A stretch of 64,000 nt of DNA, taken from positions 17,904 through 81,903 of the forward strand of contig JAJYSY010000004.1 of assembly GCA_021793375.1 (NCBI GenBank). Reading direction: 5' to 3'. The position numbers were made by a program, and so were the translations under genes. This stretch comes from Bacteroidota bacterium (GTDB taxonomy: Bacteria > Bacteroidota > Bacteroidia > Flavobacteriales > Flavobacteriaceae). This document shows, piece after piece, positions 54,690 through 62,053 of this stretch (position 1 is the first letter of the stretch; each line of letters opens with the position of its first letter). The notes beneath the pieces are model-generated. The model saw only the letters and a list, made by a program, of their open reading frames with translations, had not been told where the DNA came from and did no database searches.

Positions 54690-55382
54690 ATGAAATCAAA
54701 ATTTTTAATTTATATTGTATTTCTAATGACCGCTTGTAGCCAATCCCAAAACCCAGAACACATTTGCAAAGACTGCAAAACCTTTGATTTAGCAAAAGTA
54801 ACTTATCAAGAAGATATTCAAGAGTTGACCGCTAAAGCCGAAATTTTTAAAATTGCTATTGTCAATGAAAGTAATCAAGAAAAACGTGTGGAAGAGGTAA
54901 CCGACTCCGATAAAGTGAAATTATATAAATATCGTTTTTTAGATGAAGAAGGTTTGTTTGAAGAAAACCCGATAAGTTATGACAACAAATTTTTCTTTGA
55001 TGGATTAACTGTTCTCACAGATGCAGAAGATAATATTCAAGCTTTTTCCACTACTACTTTTTACGATGGAAAAATGGAAGATATTGAAAAATTTATCGTC
55101 TATATGAAAAAGAAATATTCTAATTTTCATTTTGAAGAACATACTTTAAGAGGAGGAATGCCTTTATATCGTTGGACATCTGATGATGAAATTATTCAAA
55201 TTGTCAGCGATAAAGAAGAGGGAACAGAAATCCGTTTTGACGAAAACGGAAAAGAAACAGAAGTGAGCAGTACCCACATCAGCTTAACGATTTATGGAAA
55301 ATCATTTATAGAAAACAATATAAAAGAGTGGGTAGAAAACAATTCAGAATTTCTAATCTATGAAGAACAGAGTTATGAGTGA
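54690..55382 (+). CDS. Hypothetical lipoprotein
   Basis: The 230-aa protein has a lipoprotein signal (FLMTAC, Cys16). A second cysteine cluster (HICKDCKTFD) follows at about residue 25. The rest is acidic, alpha/beta, with no known motif. It is flanked by a strong terminator at 55403 and has no operon partner. Function unknown. Confidence 0.7.
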   Translation: MKSKFLIYIVFLMTACSQSQNPEHICKDCKTFDLAKVTYQEDIQELTAKAEIFKIAIVNESNQEKRVEEVTDSDKVKLYKYRFLDEEGLFEENPISYDNKFFFDGLTVLTDAEDNIQAFSTTTFYDGKMEDIEKFIVYMKKKYSNFHFEEHTLRGGMPLYRWTSDDEIIQIVSDKEEGTEIRFDENGKETEVSSTHISLTIYGKSFIENNIKEWVENNSEFLIYEEQSYE

Positions 55383-55402
55383 GGTAAACAATTCAAAATA
55401 AA

Positions 55403-55449
55403 AAAATCCGCCAAATATGTTTTGCAAAAAAGTTTGGCGGATTTTATTT
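55403..55449. terminator. Bidirectional terminator
   Basis: A 13-bp perfect stem (AAAATCCGCCAAA/TTTGGCGGATTTT) with a 17-nt loop lies between convergent lipoprotein genes; both exits are T-rich. Confidence 0.85.
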
Positions 55450-55486
55450 TAAAAGAATAGAAAACTAAGGGTTTTAATTTTTTATA

Positions 55487-56080
55487 TTAATAACCAAAGT
55501 TAAGGTTTTCAGCATTTCCTGCTTTAAAAGTACCTTTAGCTTTTATTTCTAAATCCTCTTCGGAGTCGTCTAAATAAGCTTCTAAAAACACTACAAATTC
55601 TCCCTCTATTACATTATTTGATATTGAAGTGATTTTAAAGTAACCTTCCTCTTCACTTAAGTAAGGATCCTCATGAAGTTCAATCCAACCCTCATTATAA
55701 TTTATAAAAACATGGGGAGCTTGTACTCCTGGATCAGCGAATGAATGCAAATTAAAATTATAGACAGTTTCTTCAATATTATCTAAACTTACATTAATAA
55801 GACTGAAATCTATTTCAAAATCATCAGGATCTTCTTCTTTTGGGAACAGCTCAATACTAACAAAATCAGGGAGATTGCTTCCCATAGAAGTTTCTGAAAA
55901 AACAGCATTTCCGGAGTAAGTTCTTGAGATATCTCCACTTAATTTAATCTCAGAAACTCCATAATAAGGTTCACCGCTTGTCGGATCACCATTTTCATTG
56001 TTGTCATCATCACTGCTACAACCGGTAAATATTAAAAGTCCAAAAATTACAGCCGTGCTTAAAATAATTCTCTTTAACAT
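55487..56080 (-). CDS. Hypothetical lipoprotein
   Basis: The 197-aa protein has a lipoprotein signal (FTGCSSDDDNN, Cys21), followed by an acidic D/N linker and a beta-rich domain. The ending IEGEFVVFLEAYLDDSEEDL plus IKAKGTFKAGN resembles the ending of the lipoprotein at 26297-26920, so they may be distant paralogs. Probably outer-membrane-attached. Function unknown. Confidence 0.75.
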   Translation of the reverse strand: MLKRIILSTAVIFGLLIFTGCSSDDDNNENGDPTSGEPYYGVSEIKLSGDISRTYSGNAVFSETSMGSNLPDFVSIELFPKEEDPDDFEIDFSLINVSLDNIEETVYNFNLHSFADPGVQAPHVFINYNEGWIELHEDPYLSEEEGYFKITSISNNVIEGEFVVFLEAYLDDSEEDLEIKAKGTFKAGNAENLNFGY

Positions 56081-56409
56081 AATATGAATTTTTAAATATT
56101 ATCGTAAAACTAAAGTTTTAAAACAGTATTTGTAATAGACAATTAGTATTTAGCGGGTTTGGATAAGAATTCGGTAGGTTTGAATTAGTATTTGGGGAGG
56201 GGATTTGTGGGTTTGAAATTGTGTTTTTTGTAAATAAAAAACCTTGAAGCTATTAAACGATAGCTTACGCTTTTGCGTTAATTAATATTTTTTCTTTTCT
56301 AAAGCAAAGATAAGGTGTTCTTATTTTACTAAAAAAGTGTTTTAAAATTAAATATGATTGCTATTGAATTTAATTTACTATCTTTGGGTGTTCGCTTAAA
56401 GCTATAAGA
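56081..56409. other. Intergenic boundary of the restriction island
   Basis: No gene is seen in these 329 bp. Two adjacent hairpins occur, AAGCTAT/ATAGCTT (56247-56266) and ACGC/GCGT (56267-56278), with no T-run. A promoter for the downstream operon lies at 56358-56386. Confidence 0.5.
56358..56386 (+). promoter_or_regulatory. Promoter of the type I RM operon
   Basis: TATCTTTG at 56379-56386 fits TAnnTTTG exactly. TTG at 56358-56360 lies 18 bp upstream. The first gene starts 23 bp later. Confidence 0.55.
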
Positions 56410-56982
56410 ATGAAAATAAGCTTAAAAGATATCGCTGAACTTCAGCCGGGAGTCTATCTCAGAGCTAATGAAAATGCAAGGAGTGCGGTCTATTTGCTTG
56501 GGATAAAAGATTTCGATGAGAATCTAAATCTTGTCGAGCCATCTGTAATTGTGGACAGAAGTGAAGTGAAAGATAAGTATATAATTGAAGAAAGTCATAT
56601 TCTTTTTTCAGCAAGACTTGTTTTTAATGCTTTTAAGTTGCCTAAGTCTAAAGATGTTTATGTGGCATCCAATAGCTTTATTTTAATCAAACCGGATTTA
56701 GAGAAGATTCATTCTGGTTATTTGAGATGGCTTTTGAATCATCCTCATACACAGAAAAGGTTGATTCAGCTTACCCAGGGAACAAGCAGAATGCCTTACA
56801 TCAGTCAAAAGAAATTAGGAAGTCTCTCTATTGATTTACCGGAACTGGCTGTTCAAAAGAATATTGCTGCGCTGTATGACCTATTGAATAAAGAAAAAAC
56901 AATCAGACAAAAATTAACTCTAAAAAGAGAAGAATACCTTCAAGCTTTATTGTTGAAAAAAACAATGAACAATGAGCAATGA
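56410..56982 (+). CDS. hsdS: Half-size type I specificity subunit
   Basis: The 190-aa protein carries one target-recognition domain (KISLKDIAELQPGVYLRANE, ILFSARLVFNAFKL, ASNSFILIKPD, LTQGTSRMPYISQKKLGSLSIDLPELAVQ) and one conserved helical spacer (AALYDLLNKEKTIRQ). Usual HsdS proteins have two TRDs in about 400-450 aa. Two half subunits could pair to read a palindromic site. The C-terminus MNNEQ and the stop codon are coded by a heptanucleotide repeat array (56962-56996). Upstream of hsdM by 94 bp. Confidence 0.85.
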   Translation: MKISLKDIAELQPGVYLRANENARSAVYLLGIKDFDENLNLVEPSVIVDRSEVKDKYIIEESHILFSARLVFNAFKLPKSKDVYVASNSFILIKPDLEKIHSGYLRWLLNHPHTQKRLIQLTQGTSRMPYISQKKLGSLSIDLPELAVQKNIAALYDLLNKEKTIRQKLTLKREEYLQALLLKKTMNNEQ

Positions 56983-57074
56983 GCAATGAGCAATGCTATG
57001 CCCTGAGCGTAGTCGAAGGGAATAATGAACAATTAAACATTGATAATTGACAACTGATAATTGACAACTGATAA
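56962..57074 (+). repeat. Heptanucleotide array, hairpin element and 14-bp tandem repeat before hsdM
   Basis: The array has AATGAAC then AATGAGC three times (56962-56996), then a hairpin element CCCTGAGCGTAGTCGAAGGG (57001-57020), then GATAATTGACAACT repeated about 2.5 times, ending at the ATG of hsdM (57077). The hairpin-plus-heptamer block is copied downstream of the second hsdS. Confidence 0.85.
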
Positions 57075-57076
57075 TT

Positions 57077-58813
57077 ATGATACAGACCCAAGACATTAAA
57101 AAAACCGTATGGGACGCCTGCGATACCTTTCGTGGGGTGATTGATCCATCACAATACAAAGATTATATTCTGACGATGCTTTTCATCAAGTATATTAGTG
57201 ATGTAAACAAGGAAAAACGTCAACAATACGCGGAAAAATACGATGGAAATGAAGCGCGAATCGAACGAGCAATGGCAGCCGAACGCTTTATCATCCCGGA
57301 AACCAGCACCTTTGATTATCTCTATGAAAATAGAAACGAACCTAATATTGGATCGCTGATTGATATTGCTTTGGCCGATCTGGAAGAATCCAACCGAGCA
57401 AAGCTTACCGGAGAAAGCGGTTCAGGAGTATTTAGAAATATTTCTTTTAATAGCTCTAATTTGGGAAGTGAGAAAGAAAAGAATACCCGATTAAAAGAGT
57501 TGCTTTCTGATTTTAGTGAATTGGATTTGATGCCTTCTCATCTGGCGGATAAAGATGCTATCGGTGATGCTTATGAGTATCTGATTTCAAACTTTGCCAG
57601 TGATGCAGGAAAGAAGGCAGGAGAGTTTTTTACACCATCAGAAGTTTCTCAACTATTGGCCAAGCTAACTAAAGGAAAGGAAGGCTCTAAAATATACGAT
57701 CCAACCTGTGGCTCTGGTTCTCTTCTTTTAAAAGCAGCTCATCAAGTTGGAAGTAAAGATGCCAGCATTGAGCGAAGTCGAAATGTAGCCATATATGGCC
57801 AAGAAAATAACGGAAGTACTTGGGCTTTGGCGGTGATGAATATGTTTCTCCACGGTTTCGATAATGCCAGTATCCGTTGGGGAGATACCATTCGGAATCC
57901 ATTGCATACCGAGAGTAATAATAGTTTAATGAAATTTGATGTTGTTGTTGCTAATCCACCATTCTCCTTAAAAAAATGGGGGAAAGAGGAAGCCGATAAT
58001 GATCCTTTTAATCGTTTTTGGAGAGGTATTCCACCAAAAAGTCGTGGAGATTGGGCTTTTGTTACACATATGATTGAAAGTGCTAAAGAAGAAAGTGGTA
58101 AAGTTGGTGTAGTTGTACCACACGGAGTTTTGTTTAGAGGAAGTTCAGAAGGTAAAATTCGTCAGCAGGTCATCGAGGAAAATCTTTTAGAAGCAGTGAT
58201 TGGTTTACCTTCTAATTTGTTCTTTGGAACAGGGATTCCGGCGGCGATATTGATATTTAATAAAGCGCGGGCTTCGGGCTTCGACTCCGCTCAGCCCTCG
58301 AATGATGTGAATATTGAGTCTTTCGACCAAGCTCAAAAATCACATAGCCGAAGTGTGGACACTGAGCGAAGTCGAATTTCGGACACTGAGCGGAGTCGAA
58401 TTTCGGACACTGAGCGAAGTCGAATTTCGGACACTGAGCGAAGTCGAATTTCGGACACTGAGCGAAGTCGAAGTGTACTATTCATCGACGCCAGCGAACA
58501 TTACCAAAGCGGAACTAATCAAAATGTATTGCGCGATGAGGACATTCAAAAGGTGGTAGATACCTATGAAAAGTTTATTTCTGAGGACTTAGAAGCCGGG
58601 GAATTAGAAGAAAAATACAGCTATGTAGCCACTTTTGAAGAAATCAAGGAAAACGATTTCAATCTAAACATTCCAAGATATGTAGATACGTTTGAACCCG
58701 AACCACCAGTAGATATGAAAGCTGTTGCCAATGAAATTAAAGATTTGGAAAAAGAACTGGCCGAGGTGCAAGAAGAGATGAATAAATATTTGGAGAAATT
58801 GGATTTTAAATGA
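57077..58813 (+). CDS. hsdM: Type I restriction-modification N6-adenine methyltransferase subunit
   Basis: The 578-aa protein has the N-terminal HsdM helical domain (about 1-150) and an adenine methylase domain: motif I DPTCGSGSLLLKA (about 207) and catalytic motif IV VVANPPFSLKKWG (about 292). Between KARAS and VLFIDASEH, where the family usually has a short loop, there is an insertion of about 60 residues. It contains five DTERSRIS units coded by a 24-bp tandem repeat (residues 428-465). A separate in-frame copy of the same element lies near residue 230 (SIERSRN). Frame and motifs are intact. Confidence 0.93.
   Translation: MIQTQDIKKTVWDACDTFRGVIDPSQYKDYILTMLFIKYISDVNKEKRQQYAEKYDGNEARIERAMAAERFIIPETSTFDYLYENRNEPNIGSLIDIALADLEESNRAKLTGESGSGVFRNISFNSSNLGSEKEKNTRLKELLSDFSELDLMPSHLADKDAIGDAYEYLISNFASDAGKKAGEFFTPSEVSQLLAKLTKGKEGSKIYDPTCGSGSLLLKAAHQVGSKDASIERSRNVAIYGQENNGSTWALAVMNMFLHGFDNASIRWGDTIRNPLHTESNNSLMKFDVVVANPPFSLKKWGKEEADNDPFNRFWRGIPPKSRGDWAFVTHMIESAKEESGKVGVVVPHGVLFRGSSEGKIRQQVIEENLLEAVIGLPSNLFFGTGIPAAILIFNKARASGFDSAQPSNDVNIESFDQAQKSHSRSVDTERSRISDTERSRISDTERSRISDTERSRISDTERSRSVLFIDASEHYQSGTNQNVLRDEDIQKVVDTYEKFISEDLEAGELEEKYSYVATFEEIKENDFNLNIPRYVDTFEPEPPVDMKAVANEIKDLEKELAEVQEEMNKYLEKLDFK
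57766..57785 (+). repeat. Hairpin element copy inside hsdM (methylase domain)
   Basis: CATTGAGCGAAGTCGAAATG: the core TGAGCGAAGTCGAA flanked by CAT and ATG, which pair with each other. It codes for SIERSRN in frame. Confidence 0.75.
58276..58297 (-). repeat. Hairpin element copy in reverse orientation inside hsdM
   Basis: The reverse core TTCGACTCCGCTCA is flanked by GGGC and GCCC, which pair. It codes for GFDSAQPS in frame. A degenerate further copy (TTCGACCAAGCTCA) lies at about 58322-58335. Confidence 0.75.
58358..58476 (+). repeat. 24-bp tandem array (4.8 copies) inside hsdM
   Basis: Units start at 58358, 58382, 58406, 58430 and 58454. Each begins GACACTGAGCG and continues AAGTCGAATTTCG (one unit has G for A at the variable base). 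The last unit ends with the flank GTGT, which pairs with ACAC of the first part of the unit. The unit is 8 codons, so copy-number change keeps the frame. Confidence 0.9.
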
Positions 58814-59029
58814 ATAGTTGACAATGAGCAATGATGAATGTTTGATGATCAATTAATAAAGAAAAAAATCGTCATCTTGAGAGCCGGGCTAATACTGAAA
58901 ACAAAAATCAGATCGACAGGAATTGGCGAAGTGATGGTTGAAATTTGTAAAGCGACCTGTAAGGCTTATTTACAGGTTTAAAATCAACTGACATAAAATC
59001 TTTGTGAGCTGAATATTTAAAATAAAAAA
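58814..59029. other. Intergenic region between hsdM and rhuM
   Basis: The start carries decayed heptamer units (ACAATGAGCAATGATGAATG). An 8-bp hairpin, ACCTGTAA/TTACAGGT, lies at 58955-58977. No gene is seen. It may hold an internal promoter, since the gap is long for an operon. Confidence 0.4.
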
Positions 59030-60031
59030 ATGAAGGAATCAGAAATCATACTATATACAACTCCAAATGGAGAGGTTAGGATAGACATTCGTTTTGAGGG
59101 CGAGACTTTTTGGTTGACACAGCAGAAGATTGCCGACTTATTTGATGTGGATAGAAGTGTAGTAACCAAGCATCTTGGGAATATTTTTAAAGAAGGAGAA
59201 TTGGATAAAGAAGCAACTTGTGCAAAATTTGCACAAGTTCAAACCGAAGGCTCACGGCAGGTTAAGCGGAATATTGAATTTTATAATCTCGATGCTATTA
59301 TTGCGGTCGGTTATCGTGTGAATAGCTACAACGCAACCCAATTTAGGATCTGGGCAACCAAGACCTTGAAAGAATTTATTATCAAAGGTTTTGTGATGGA
59401 TGATGAACGTCTAAAGCAAGGAAAAAACTTTGGCAAAGATTATTTTGACGAGTTATTGGAGCGTATTCGTTCCATTCGAGCTTCTGAGCGGAGATTCTAT
59501 CAAAAAATAACTGATATCTATGCACAAGCCAGTATTGATTATGACTCTAAGGCCCCGATAACAAGAACTTTTTTCAAAACTGTTCAAAACAAAATGCATT
59601 GGGCGATCACGGGCAGAACGGCGGCAGAGATAATCAAATTAAGAGCCAATGCCAAGGACAAGAATATGGGGTTGACCACTTGGAAGAATGGACCCAAAGG
59701 AAAAATTTTAAAATCAGATGTCAGCATAGCTAAAAACTATTTACAAGAGGATGAAATCAAAGCTTTGGAGCGGATAGTGACGATGTACTTAGATTTTGCT
59801 GAACTGCAAGCAGAGAAACAAAATCCAATGAAAATGAAGGACTGGATTGATAAATTGGATGCCTTCTTACAATTTAATGACTATGACGTTTTACAAAATG
59901 CAGGAAAAGTTTCAGCGGCAGTAGCCAAAAAGTTAGCTGAAGAAGAATTTAAAAATTTTGAACCAATTCAGGATCGGGAATATGTTTCCGATTTTGATAG
60001 GGAAGTTAAAAGGTTAAAGGATAAAAAATAA
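59030..60031 (+). CDS. RhuM-family protein
   Basis: The 333-aa protein matches the RhuM family: the N-terminal IILYTTPNGEVRIDIRFEGETFWLTQQKIADLF with a DNA-binding-type VDRSVVTKHL segment, then NIEFYNLDAIIAVGYRVNS, ATQFRIWATKTLKEFIIKGF and a helical C-terminal half with WAITGRTAAEIIKLRA. RhuM genes are commonly found inside type I RM operons; the name comes from a Salmonella pathogenicity-island gene. Role unknown, possibly regulation or added defence. Confidence 0.9.
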   Translation: MKESEIILYTTPNGEVRIDIRFEGETFWLTQQKIADLFDVDRSVVTKHLGNIFKEGELDKEATCAKFAQVQTEGSRQVKRNIEFYNLDAIIAVGYRVNSYNATQFRIWATKTLKEFIIKGFVMDDERLKQGKNFGKDYFDELLERIRSIRASERRFYQKITDIYAQASIDYDSKAPITRTFFKTVQNKMHWAITGRTAAEIIKLRANAKDKNMGLTTWKNGPKGKILKSDVSIAKNYLQEDEIKALERIVTMYLDFAELQAEKQNPMKMKDWIDKLDAFLQFNDYDVLQNAGKVSAAVAKKLAEEEFKNFEPIQDREYVSDFDREVKRLKDKK

Positions 60032-60081
60032 ACCCTTATTGATGTCGCAAAAAACGACTTCAAACTTGAAATGCATTAAAA

Positions 60082-60474
60082 ATGAAAGCAAATGGATTAA
60101 ATAAGTTAACCTATAAAATAAATGGCTGCGCAATGAAAGTTCACAATCAATTAGGGAATGGATTTCAGGAAGTGATCTATCAACGCTGTTTATCAATCGA
60201 GTTGAAGCGCGCTGGAATTTCTTTTGATCGGGAAAAGGAACAGAATATTTACTATGATAATTATATGGTCGGCACGAGAAGAGCCGATTTTGTCGTGGAA
60301 AATCAAGTGATTGTGGAATTGAAAGCAGTAATTAATTTAGAAGATGTGCATTTAGCACAAGCCAAAAACTATGTGGTAGCTTATGATTTCCCCATTGGAT
60401 TACTGATTAATTTTGGCGCGAAAAGTTTGCAGTTTAAAAAAATATATAATCCGAAATACAATTCAAATGTCTGA
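60082..60474 (+). CDS. GxxExxY protein (PD-(D/E)XK-like)
   Basis: The 130-aa protein has the family signature GNGFQEVIYQRCL (GxxExxY form) and a likely nuclease core: Asp in RRADFVVE and ExK in VIVELKAVINLEDVHLAQAKNY, then VGLLINFG-type ending (PIGLLINFGAK). This order of D, ExK and Q fits PD-(D/E)XK folds. Members are frequent in Bacteroidota and are flanked by short repeats; here a 32-bp repeat follows. Activity is unproven. Confidence 0.85.
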   Translation: MKANGLNKLTYKINGCAMKVHNQLGNGFQEVIYQRCLSIELKRAGISFDREKEQNIYYDNYMVGTRRADFVVENQVIVELKAVINLEDVHLAQAKNYVVAYDFPIGLLINFGAKSLQFKKIYNPKYNSNV

Positions 60475-60499
60475 ATTAGGATCCGTAGGATTAGGATGG

Positions 60500-60598
60500 A
60501 CGGGATTTCATCCTGAAAATCCTAAAATCAAACGTCCGAATCAGGATTCGCAGGATTAAAAGATGAACGGGATTTCATCCTGAAAATCCCAAAATCAA
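60500..60598 (+). repeat. 32-bp direct repeat behind the GxxExxY gene
   Basis: The first copy (60500-60531) and the second copy (60567-60598) start ACGGGATTTCATCCTGAAAA and differ at one base. Between them and around are shorter AGGATT/AATCC pieces. No gene covers the block. The type is familiar from Bacteroidota intergenic regions next to GxxExxY genes. Confidence 0.8.
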
Positions 60599-60635
60599 GA
60601 AAATCCCAATTCTGACAATTAAGAAAAGTAATAAA

Positions 60636-61946
60636 ATGAATACAACAACCAAGCAAGAAATAAAACCCGGCTACAAAAAAACACCCATCGGAATTATTCC
60701 CGAAGATTGGGAGGTGAAGAAGTTAGGATATTTTCTAAATAAAATAATTGGGGGTGGGACTCCAAGTCGCTCTAATAAAGAATATTGGAATGGAGACATT
60801 CCGTGGGCGACGGTTAAAGACTATGCTACCTTTAATCCTAAAAAAACCCAAGAATATATAACAGAAAAAGGTTTAAAGAACAGTTCTTCCAATTTAATTC
60901 CTGCTAAAACCCTTATTACCGCAACTCGAATGGGCTTGGGGAAAGTAAGTATTTACGACGTTGATGTTGCAATTAATCAAGATCTAAAAGCGCTATTTCC
61001 AAATGATAGTTTAGATAGAAATTATTTATATCATTGGTTTATTATGAATGAAAAGTATATCGAGTCTTTAGGTAATGGAAGTACAGTTAAAGGAATAACA
61101 CTTGATGATTTAAAAGCTCTCAAGTTCTATGAAATACCTTTAGAAGAACAAAAATCCATCGCCAATTGCCTCTCTACTTGGGATTCAGGAATAGAAAAAC
61201 TCACCCAACTTATCCAAGCTAAGAAACAACGGAAAAAAGGATTGATGCAGCAGATCTTCAATGGACAATTAACAGTGAACAATGGACAGTTGGAAAGAGT
61301 GGAAAATCAAGAAGATTGGTTGAAGGGATGGGAGGAAGTGAGGTTAGGAGAAATAGGAGAAACTTTTAATGGTTTAACTGGAAAAACTAAAGATGATTTT
61401 GGAGAAGGTTCTCCTTATGTTAGCTATCTGAATGTTTTTAATAATAATTCAATTACGGAAACCACTAAATTTGATTTTGTTCAAATAAAAGAAGGTGAAA
61501 ACCAAACAAGATTAAAATATGGTGATTTAATATTTACTACATCTTCTGAAACACCAAATGAAGTAGGAATGTCAGGTGTAATTCTCTTTAATCCGAAGCA
61601 AGATTTATTTTTAAATAGTTTTTGTTTTGGATTAAGATTAGCAAATTTCGAAAAAATAGAGCCTAATTTTGCTGCTTATCTATTACGAGGAAAACAGTTT
61701 AGAAAAGAAATGTATAAATTAGCACAGGGGTCAACCAGATTCAATTTGTCGAAAACTGGATTTAGAAAAATAAATTTGATTGTTCCACCAGTCAAAAAAC
61801 AAACCGCCATTGCCAAAATTCTTCAATCGGCCGATAAAGAAATTGAATTGTTAGAACAAAAACTTTCGGCTATGCAAGAACAGAAAAAAGGCTTGATGCA
61901 GGTGTTGTTGACGGGGGAGAAAAGATTAGTGAACAATGAACAATGA
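60636..61946 (+). CDS. hsdS: Type I specificity subunit, two recognition domains
   Basis: The 436-aa protein has TRD1 (about 20-160: IPEDWEVKKLGYFLNKIIGGGTPSR), a first conserved helical region (NCLSTWDSGIEKLTQLIQAKKQRKKGLMQQI), TRD2 (about 225-390: WEEVRLGEIGETFNGLTGKT) and a second conserved helix (IAKILQSADKEIELLEQKL...QKKGLMQVLLTG). The linker FNGQLTVNNGQLERVEN has heptamer-like DNA. The C-terminus VNNEQ and stop are coded by the start of the downstream heptamer array. Confidence 0.93.
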   Translation: MNTTTKQEIKPGYKKTPIGIIPEDWEVKKLGYFLNKIIGGGTPSRSNKEYWNGDIPWATVKDYATFNPKKTQEYITEKGLKNSSSNLIPAKTLITATRMGLGKVSIYDVDVAINQDLKALFPNDSLDRNYLYHWFIMNEKYIESLGNGSTVKGITLDDLKALKFYEIPLEEQKSIANCLSTWDSGIEKLTQLIQAKKQRKKGLMQQIFNGQLTVNNGQLERVENQEDWLKGWEEVRLGEIGETFNGLTGKTKDDFGEGSPYVSYLNVFNNNSITETTKFDFVQIKEGENQTRLKYGDLIFTTSSETPNEVGMSGVILFNPKQDLFLNSFCFGLRLANFEKIEPNFAAYLLRGKQFRKEMYKLAQGSTRFNLSKTGFRKINLIVPPVKKQTAIAKILQSADKEIELLEQKLSAMQEQKKGLMQVLLTGEKRLVNNEQ

Positions 61947-62038
61947 GCAATGAGCAATGAGCAATGAACAATGAACAATGAGGAATGAGGAATGAACAAT
62001 GCTACGCCCTGAGCGTAGTCGAAGGAAACAATGAACAA
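61931..62038 (+). repeat. Heptanucleotide array and hairpin element after the second hsdS
   Basis: AATGAAC/AATGAGC/AATGAGG units run from 61931 to about 62000, then CCCTGAGCGTAGTCGAAGG (62007-62025), then ACAATGAACAA. The block from CAATGCTA onward matches 56992-57031 nearly base for base. Confidence 0.85.
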
Positions 62039-62053
62039 CTAATGATTTAATGA

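Noticed and set aside
58358..58476. CRISPR array
   Set aside because: The copies are contiguous with no unique spacers and lie in a coding frame; no cas genes are near.
58314..58559. 81-aa ORF with repeated RTLSEVEF in another frame of hsdM
   Set aside because: It is the +1 shadow of the 24-bp array. A unit divisible by three keeps every frame open.
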